Position numbers and translations under genes: made by a program. DNA of 64,000 nt from Chryseosolibacter sp964551035 (GTDB lineage Bacteria > Bacteroidota > Bacteroidia > Cytophagales > Cyclobacteriaceae): assembly GCA_964551035.1 (NCBI GenBank), contig CAZKBK010000003.1, forward strand, positions 124,001 through 188,000, read 5' to 3'. Within the stretch, counting starts at the first letter, position 1. Each line of letters starts with the position of its first letter. The notes below the pieces were generated by a model. The model saw only the letters and a list, made by a program, of their open reading frames with translations. It ran no database searches and had not been told where the DNA came from. Shown one piece after another: positions 58,724-64,000 of the stretch.

Positions 58724-60595
58724 ATGGACACGACGCCCATTACAGAAAGCCACACCAGTGCACCCGTACGACGCACGCTTTACATCACGGGGCTGGCGCT
58801 GATCAACGCGATTCTCATCGGGTTTCTGGCAAAGGGTCTCGTGCTCCTCATCGGGCTTTTCACAAACCTGTTTTTTTACCAGGCCGTTTCGCTGGAGGAA
58901 TCGTCCCCGTCGGGAAATCACCTGGGTTACTGGGTGATTCTCATACCGGTAGCCGGCGGCATCATCGTCGGTATTATGGCGCGATTCGGATCGCGCGCCA
59001 TCCGCGGACACGGCATCCCGGAGGCGATGGAAAAAATCGTCAAGGACCAAAGCAAGATCCCGCCGCTGGTCACCTTGCTGAAGCCCCTGTCCGCGGCGAT
59101 CTCCATTGGCTCGGGTGGTCCGTTTGGTGCAGAGGGGCCGATCATATCTACGGGGGGTGCGCTTGGCTCATTTTGCGGCCAGACCCTGCACATCACGTCC
59201 CAAGAGCGAAAGATCCTGTTGGCCGCAGGGGCCACCGCGGGCATGACGGCTATATTCGGGACGCCGTTCGCCGCCATACTCCTTGCCATCGAGTTGCTTT
59301 TGTTCGAGTTCTCCGCGCGGAGTTTTATCCCCGTAATGATTGCCTGCGTCACGGGGGCGTGCATGCATTTCGTGCTGTTCAGCACAGGGCCGACGTTCCC
59401 GATGCCCGATGTTCCGAATGCCGGCGTGAACGGCGTCGTTGCCTATGCGGTGATCGGATTGCTCGTCGGCGTCGCCTCCGTGATTGTCACGAAGATCCTC
59501 TACCTGATCGAAGACGGTTTCGAACGGCTTCCGATCCATTGGATGTGGTGGCCGGCAATCGGCGGTGTGGTTGTCGGTGTCGTCGGACTTATTGCGCCAT
59601 CTACCCTCGGGGTGGGATATGAAAACATTACGGCGGCGCTTTCGGGCGAGCTTGCCGTCTCCGCACTTGTAGCCCTGTGTTTTTGGAAATTCATCTCATG
59701 GTCGTTTGCACTGGGAAGCGGTACTTCGGGCGGAACGTTGGCGCCTTTGCTCACCATTGGTAGTGCGGCCGGATGCCTCCTGGGAATGGTTGGGCAAGAA
59801 TACTTTCCCCAGGGAAACATCCACCTGTCGATGGCTGCCCTTGTCGGTATGTCGGCGATGTTTGCCGGATCCTCACGCGCCCTCCTTACCTCCATTGTGT
59901 TCGCGATGGAAACGACGATGCAGCAAAGTTCGTTGCTTCCCCTGATCGCTGGTTGTGTGTGCGCGTACATGATAAGCTTCATTTTCATGCGCAACACCAT
60001 CATGACGGAGAAAATCCGCCGCCGGGGCGTCATGCTTCCCGATAGTTACCATCCCGACGTGCTTGCCATCACCTCCGTGGGCGACGTGTTGCCTCCCCTT
60101 GCCGAGCAGGGTTTTCTTATTGTGAATGAATCCACACCCGTCGGCGAAATCAGGGAGTGGCTGCAGGCGAAAAGCTTTCACTATGACAAAAGCATCGTCA
60201 TGATCTTAAAGGACGACAACACCACCCTGGCTTCAACCATCACGCCAGCCAAAATCATGGCGCACGAACGCGGGGATGAGCCGGTCGGTCCGCTCGCCGA
60301 GCGAATCTCGGAATGGCTGGAAAAAGATGACTCGCTGCTGACGGCCGTCGATGTGATGTTGAAAAACGGAAAGGATTTCGTTCCCATCGTCGACGCGCAC
60401 TCGCATGCATTGGGGGGTATCCTTCTCGAACGCGATGTGTTCCGCGCATTTGAGCAACGCTTCCATGAGGAGCGCCATATTCACCGGCACATCTCGATGA
60501 GAAAAAAGACCGTGGAGATCTTTATCAAGGGAAAACGCCTGCTCAAAAAAACCACCCTGAAGGTGGATGAGCAGCCCACGGATGATGTCGGATGA
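58724..60595 (+). CDS. ClC-type chloride channel/transporter with C-terminal CBS domains
   Basis: A 623-residue membrane protein of about ten or more helices. Selectivity-filter motifs are present: GSGGPFGAEGP (129-139, with the gating glutamate at E137) and GSGTSGGTLAP (331-341), plus GIPEA. After the membrane part (to about 430) a cytoplasmic tail of about 190 residues contains a pair of CBS-like segments (TSVGDVLPPLAEQGF; LTAVDVMLKNGKDFVPIVD) that would bind nucleotides. It moves chloride or exchanges it for protons; which one is not certain. A terminated short RNA lies just upstream, and the gene ends directly against a convergent gene. Confidence 0.94.
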   Translation: MDTTPITESHTSAPVRRTLYITGLALINAILIGFLAKGLVLLIGLFTNLFFYQAVSLEESSPSGNHLGYWVILIPVAGGIIVGIMARFGSRAIRGHGIPEAMEKIVKDQSKIPPLVTLLKPLSAAISIGSGGPFGAEGPIISTGGALGSFCGQTLHITSQERKILLAAGATAGMTAIFGTPFAAILLAIELLLFEFSARSFIPVMIACVTGACMHFVLFSTGPTFPMPDVPNAGVNGVVAYAVIGLLVGVASVIVTKILYLIEDGFERLPIHWMWWPAIGGVVVGVVGLIAPSTLGVGYENITAALSGELAVSALVALCFWKFISWSFALGSGTSGGTLAPLLTIGSAAGCLLGMVGQEYFPQGNIHLSMAALVGMSAMFAGSSRALLTSIVFAMETTMQQSSLLPLIAGCVCAYMISFIFMRNTIMTEKIRRRGVMLPDSYHPDVLAITSVGDVLPPLAEQGFLIVNESTPVGEIREWLQAKSFHYDKSIVMILKDDNTTLASTITPAKIMAHERGDEPVGPLAERISEWLEKDDSLLTAVDVMLKNGKDFVPIVDAHSHALGGILLERDVFRAFEQRFHEERHIHRHISMRKKTVEIFIKGKRLLKKTTLKVDEQPTDDVG

Positions 60596-61048
60596 CTAGG
60601 TCCGCTCGAATTTGCCGGTAATCTCTTCGATGCTGACCCTGAATGCCACGGCCCGAACAGGCTTTGCCACGGGTGCGCCGACATCCCCAAATCCCTTCGG
60701 TGGCTTAACGGCCTCGCTCAGACGGACCGGTCCCAACCGGTCGCGGAGGATCTTCATCGCCACCGTTTGGTCTTTGCGGTCCTTCAGTTCCTGAAATTTA
60801 CCCCAAACCAAAACGCTCCTCCAGTTCACGAGGTTCTCAATCCGGTCCACCTGAAAACAGACGCCGGGGTGTTTTCGCATCATTCGCACCTTTTGGCCTT
60901 CCTTTGAATGAATGTAGATGTGTTCGCCGTCAAACACGTAGCTCACAGGTACGATGTACATCCTTTTTTCCGAATAGTATCCCAGGCGCCCCACTTCCGT
61001 ACTGTACAGCACCTGAACACACTGGTCTCTGGTTAGGTCTCCCAACAT
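60596..61048 (-). CDS. Pyridoxamine-5'-phosphate-oxidase-like flavin-binding protein
   Basis: A 150-residue split-barrel protein of the PNPOx-like/nitroimidazole-resistance family. The N-terminal CVQVLYSTEVGRLGY, the core VPVSYVFDGEHIYIHS and GQKVRMMRKHPGVCFQVDRI, and the SVLVWGKFQEL strand fit the family. It probably binds FMN or a related cofactor; substrate unknown. Its stop codon abuts that of the ClC gene with no gap, in convergent orientation. Confidence 0.85.
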   Translation of the reverse strand: MLGDLTRDQCVQVLYSTEVGRLGYYSEKRMYIVPVSYVFDGEHIYIHSKEGQKVRMMRKHPGVCFQVDRIENLVNWRSVLVWGKFQELKDRKDQTVAMKILRDRLGPVRLSEAVKPPKGFGDVGAPVAKPVRAVAFRVSIEEITGKFERT

Positions 61049-61137
61049 TTTCAGTTGTTTTCGTGATAAGGTTCAGTCATGAAGCCATCTTGTTCGGACA
61101 TTGCTAATGGACAGACATTCAACCGTTGCGTTTCAAA

Positions 61138-61533
61138 CTAATACTGGACTGCGGAAAGCATGGATCGCATTCTCATGGAGCAGGCGTTATCCGATCCTTC
61201 CGGGAAGGCCTCCTCCAGAAAATCTGTGGCTTGCAAAATCCGCTGCTTCAAGGCATCAGAGAAAAGCTCATGGTGATCAGCATAGTATGTTTCGAACGAC
61301 GTGCACGCTTCTTCGGCTGAAACATTTCCCGCGCGAAGGTTGTCGATCGTTATGCCAATCACATGGGCTGCCTCGGGCACCTGGTCCCGTGACAACCGCG
61401 TCTCCGACAACCAGTCTTGTGTGAGCATGAGTTTCAGTTCACCCCATTGCAGCTCGGTGATGCCGCGCTCGGTAGCGACGGCAAAGAAGAAATTCCCCAA
61501 CTGCACAAATAATTCACGTTTGAAGGCTTCCAT
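61138..61533 (-). CDS. Hypothetical helical protein
   Basis: A 131-residue, mostly alpha-helical acidic protein (MEAFKRELFVQLGNFFFAVA, GITELQWGELKLML, SAEEACTSFETYYADHHELFS). There is no signal peptide or membrane helix. The general pattern recalls small TerB-like domains, but no diagnostic residue is seen. The longer frame from 61581 begins with an unlikely segment; the ATG at 61533 is preferred. It lies alone between the flavoprotein and phosphatidyltransferase genes on the same strand. Confidence 0.55.
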   Translation of the reverse strand: MEAFKRELFVQLGNFFFAVATERGITELQWGELKLMLTQDWLSETRLSRDQVPEAAHVIGITIDNLRAGNVSAEEACTSFETYYADHHELFSDALKQRILQATDFLEEAFPEGSDNACSMRMRSMLSAVQY

Positions 61534-61710
61534 TTTCGTCTTGCTTGTTTTAATGCCATGGTGGGTATTCAAAATCCCCAATACGCGACAGCTTGCCAGC
61601 AGCGCGTATCATGTGCTCAAGAATGGAAAAAACGATACCGTAAGAAATGACGGATATCAGGCGGAGGGGCGACAAATATCAGGATGCTGCCGGCCCGGTT
61701 CGAAGGGCAT

Positions 61711-62304
61711 TTACCGGCCGGCGTCCTTTTTTCTCTGATGGATTACCCAAAACATTCCTTTGACATCCGCCTGCCATTCGGGCAAATAGAAAACAAGGAC
61801 GATCTCCTCGATAAGCTGAACGCCGGTGACCATTACGGCGGCGTAGAACGCAGGAAGGACGAAGGGCAGGTCGAAGAACAGCAACAGGAAAAATACAGCC
61901 TGCAACACCGCGGCAAGCTTGGCGAGGTACGTGTGAAAACTCGTGACGCGGTGGTACATCACGAGTGCGGCCACATTTTGCATAGCGAACAGGGACAGCA
62001 GTGCCACGATCCAGGGCCAATGTTCCCATACAAAATCGGGATAGGCGAACCACAAGCCGATGGTTGCCACCAGCACGGTGGCATCGTCGGCCAGCGAATC
62101 CAACCGCGCACCGAAGACACTGCTTACCTTTAAAACGCGGGATAAGAAACCATCAATGGCATCCGTGAAAAAGCTGAAGGCAATGAGCCACTTAAACAGT
62201 GTCGCTTCTCCGATTATTGCCAGCCAAAGGATTACCGGCGCGGACAGGAGCCGGTATAACGTGATGGTGTTTACAACATAGAACCCCGCGGGGCGTGGCG
62301 TCAT
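61711..62304 (-). CDS. CDP-alcohol phosphatidyltransferase family protein
   Basis: A 197-residue membrane protein with about five to six helices. The catalytic motif D-G-x2-A-R-x8-G-x3-D-x3-D appears as D51-G52-FL-S55-R56...G65...D69...D73, with Ser in place of Ala, and D48 three residues before. Metal-binding aspartates are intact. Such enzymes transfer a phosphoalcohol from a CDP-lipid; PgsA-like phosphatidylglycerophosphate synthesis is the likeliest role but not proven. 56 bp separate it from the SIS-domain gene upstream. Confidence 0.88.
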   Translation of the reverse strand: MTPRPAGFYVVNTITLYRLLSAPVILWLAIIGEATLFKWLIAFSFFTDAIDGFLSRVLKVSSVFGARLDSLADDATVLVATIGLWFAYPDFVWEHWPWIVALLSLFAMQNVAALVMYHRVTSFHTYLAKLAAVLQAVFFLLLFFDLPFVLPAFYAAVMVTGVQLIEEIVLVFYLPEWQADVKGMFWVIHQRKKDAGR

Positions 62305-62360
62305 GAGCGTGCTTTCTCCTTAAGTTAACGAAATTCCCTGTCGACGTTGCCGGCGTTTCG

Positions 62361-63122
62361 TCACACGCCCGCAACCCGCCGCTTGTATTCAGCGAGGGCG
62401 TCGTCAAGGCGCTGTCGTGAGGTGGTATCACCCGGCGCATTGTGCGAAGGATGGATAAAGAGCTTTACGCCGCGATCCGCCAGGATCTCAGCAACCGTGG
62501 TCACGGTCATCCACACACACGTGATGAAGGCCATCGTGGAAATCGGTCCCACCTTGTCCTGATGATTCTTCAACGGCACGGAGGCGTCGCCAAGGGGTGC
62601 GCAGGTATCGACCACGTGGTCGGCGACCTGGAAAATGGTCTTACCGGTAGAGTGGCGGGTGGTCTTCCCTTTCGCTTCAGCGGCCGAGCCATAGGCAATC
62701 ACTTTCATTCCGCGCTTCTTCGCTTCGAGCGCAACGTCGATGTTGACATTGTTTATACCGGAATGCGAGAACAGCCACATCGTATCGCGGGAGTCGAAGT
62801 TATATCCCTTCATGATCTCGACGCCATACCCCTCCGCCCGCTCGAGGAACAAGAACTGATGCACACCCATCTCACCGGTGATCCTCGTAAAAAACGTGAG
62901 CGGCAACTCCACCATCGGATGAAATCCGACAAAACCGCCGATCCGAGGATACATTTCCTCCACTGGAATCGTGGCGTGTCCACATCCGAAGGTATGCACC
63001 CACCTTCCGGCTTCTATGCTGTCGGCCATGATGCCCGCGGCGATCTTAATATTTTCAAGTTGTGTTTCTTCGATGCGCGACATCACGTCGCGCGCGTTAT
63101 TGAGCCATTGTTTTGCCAGCAT
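62361..63122 (-). CDS. SIS-domain sugar-phosphate binding protein (UPF0309-like)
   Basis: A 253-residue SIS-domain protein. The phosphosugar-binding fold is shown by WVHTFGCGHATIPVEEM (about 41-57) and MWLFSHSGINNVNIDVALEAKKRGMKVIAYGS (split over about 114-146), with a C-terminal helix. UPF0309-type members of this group act on aminosugar phosphates. The MFS transporter gene upstream overlaps its first codons by 26 bp, so uptake and processing of one sugar is plausible. No exact substrate is inferred. Confidence 0.85.
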   Translation of the reverse strand: MLAKQWLNNARDVMSRIEETQLENIKIAAGIMADSIEAGRWVHTFGCGHATIPVEEMYPRIGGFVGFHPMVELPLTFFTRITGEMGVHQFLFLERAEGYGVEIMKGYNFDSRDTMWLFSHSGINNVNIDVALEAKKRGMKVIAYGSAAEAKGKTTRHSTGKTIFQVADHVVDTCAPLGDASVPLKNHQDKVGPISTMAFITCVWMTVTTVAEILADRGVKLFIHPSHNAPGDTTSRQRLDDALAEYKRRVAGV

Positions 63123-64000
63123 AGGTGTTGCGATTAGTTTTTCTGATAATATTTATGGTAAGGATAATCATGGTTACAAGCAGTACGAGAATAACGCTGA
63201 TCAGATGTTGGACGCCCGCCGTCTCGGCGATCCATCCCATCGTGAAATTGACCAGCATGTTACCCAGCAAGGCAATGGTGAGCACGATGCTGAACGCCGT
63301 GCCTGACAGTTTTGAATACAACTCGCCCACCATTCCGAGCATAACCGGAAAACCGCCCGCGAGTCCGGCCCCAAGGATGACTAGCCCTCCAGCGGCAACG
63401 ACAAACGACTGTGCGAATTGCAGGATCGCCGTGCCCATAACCAGCAAGGCGAACGAAACCGAAAGTATGCGCGCCGGCGCCATTTTCCTAAGAACCCCTC
63501 CGATGAGTAATCGCATGACGGCCATACCGGCGACGTACAGCGACAAGGCATAGAGCGCGCTCGCCTCCGGCAATGAAACTTCCCTGATAAGGAACGTCGT
63601 CGTCCAGTTGTTGACGATCCCCTCAAAGCTACTTTGGCAAAAAAGAAAGAACCCGATCAACAACAGGGCCGGATCACGCAGCAATCCCAGCCCCTTCGCC
63701 AGCGGAATCCCATCCGCGTGCTTCGGCGCCGGAAAACGTGTCGCCAAAAAAACAAGGCCGACAATCAGCGTAAAGTATCCCACGCCCGATACGACGTATT
63801 CAAAAGGAATGCGGTCGCCCAATACGCCGAGGATCGACGGCATGCCCAGCGCACCGATGGCATAAAAAACACCGATCAAACTGATGTTCGCGCCCTTGTC
63901 AACGGAAATGTCGGCGACGGACGCATTGCTGGCGCCGTTTATCACGCCACCACCAAAACCAAAAACAAGTATGCAGCCGTTGAGGACCATGCCATCCGTA
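63097..64000 (-). CDS. MFS transporter (5' end outside window)
   Basis: At least 300 C-terminal residues of a major-facilitator permease. The frame stays open to the window edge (codons before the ATG at 63990 read T-D-G), so the true start is beyond 64000; full members have about 400 residues and roughly 100 are missing. About eight helices remain, with the MFS loop GVLGDRIPFEYVVSG and GGVLRKMAPARILSVS. It ends inside the SIS-domain gene (26-bp overlap), so they are coupled. Context suggests a sugar substrate. Confidence 0.88.
   Translation of the reverse strand, partial: TDGMVLNGCILVFGFGGGVINGASNASVADISVDKGANISLIGVFYAIGALGMPSILGVLGDRIPFEYVVSGVGYFTLIVGLVFLATRFPAPKHADGIPLAKGLGLLRDPALLLIGFFLFCQSSFEGIVNNWTTTFLIREVSLPEASALYALSLYVAGMAVMRLLIGGVLRKMAPARILSVSFALLVMGTAILQFAQSFVVAAGGLVILGAGLAGGFPVMLGMVGELYSKLSGTAFSIVLTIALLGNMLVNFTMGWIAETAGVQHLISVILVLLVTMIILTINIIRKTNRNTYAGKTMAQ

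Noticed and set aside
61689..61732. Plus-strand GCCGGCC/GGCCGGC hairpin followed by T-run
   Set aside because: Half of it codes for the C-terminus of the phosphatidyltransferase-like protein, the T-run is the complement of its Lys codons, and no plus-strand gene precedes it.

Overview
The window looks like chromosomal DNA of a free-living Bacteroidota, most likely order Cytophagales (a Chryseolinea/Ohtaekwangia-like relative). The grounds are a SusC-type outer-membrane transporter with a hybrid two-component regulator, a type IX secretion sorting domain, promoters of the Bacteroidota form TTTG-N19-TAnnTTTG, almost no Shine-Dalgarno sequences, a roughly 50-55% GC content, and a division/cell-wall cluster in the Bacteroidota gene order. 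This placement rests on gene content only.

Layout. (1) 1-9.5 kb, minus strand: part of a polysaccharide-utilisation locus with a GH31 alpha-glycosidase, a hybrid two-component regulator and the 5' two thirds or less of a SusC-like transporter. A decayed 3' gene end lies beside a strong terminator. (2) 10-16.2 kb: maltose-type acetyltransferase, tRNA-Arg(ACG), an outer-membrane barrel protein on a clear divergent promoter, two LPP20-like lipoproteins, an rRNA methyltransferase and birA. (3) 16.2-23.3 kb, plus strand: rsfS, ftsH, lpxH, a secreted propeller-like protein, and an NtrC-like regulator with its sensor kinase. (4) 23.3-39.6 kb, minus strand: a lipoprotein and the complete dcw cluster mraZ-rsmH-ftsL-ftsI-murE-mraY-murD-ftsW-murG-murC-ftsQ-ftsA-ftsZ. 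Most of it is joined by 4-bp ATGA/GTGA overlaps, it is controlled from one promoter carrying three MraZ boxes, and it ends at a terminator. A 7-bp-periodic inverted repeat interrupts it between ftsQ and ftsA. (5) 39.7-48.6 kb: a CoA-transferase, a TlpA-like lipoprotein with mnmA, the sirohaem/sulfite-reduction operon sir-cobA-cysG(N), and hemA. (6) 48.8-58.4 kb: two-component genes, a WYL regulator and a very large T9SS-exported esterase. (7) 58.6-64 kb: a ClC channel preceded by a short terminated transcript, a flavin-binding protein, a phosphatidyltransferase-like protein, a SIS-domain protein and a truncated MFS transporter.

The most interesting signal is in front of the sulfite reductase (46.9-47.1 kb). 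A 32-codon leader ORF with two adjacent Cys codons is followed by an intrinsic terminator just before the sir start codon, and a 7-nt segment of the leader is exactly complementary to the 5' arm of that terminator. This is the geometry of a cysteine-responsive ribosome-mediated attenuator.

Coordinates of several genes were moved from the longest possible ORF to a downstream start where signal peptides, family N-termini, promoters or terminators make the longer form unlikely (maa-like, outer-membrane protein, rsfS, lpxH, ftsZ, rsmH, mraZ, cysG-N, the WYL regulator and others). No CRISPR array, insertion sequence, rRNA gene or phage gene was seen.
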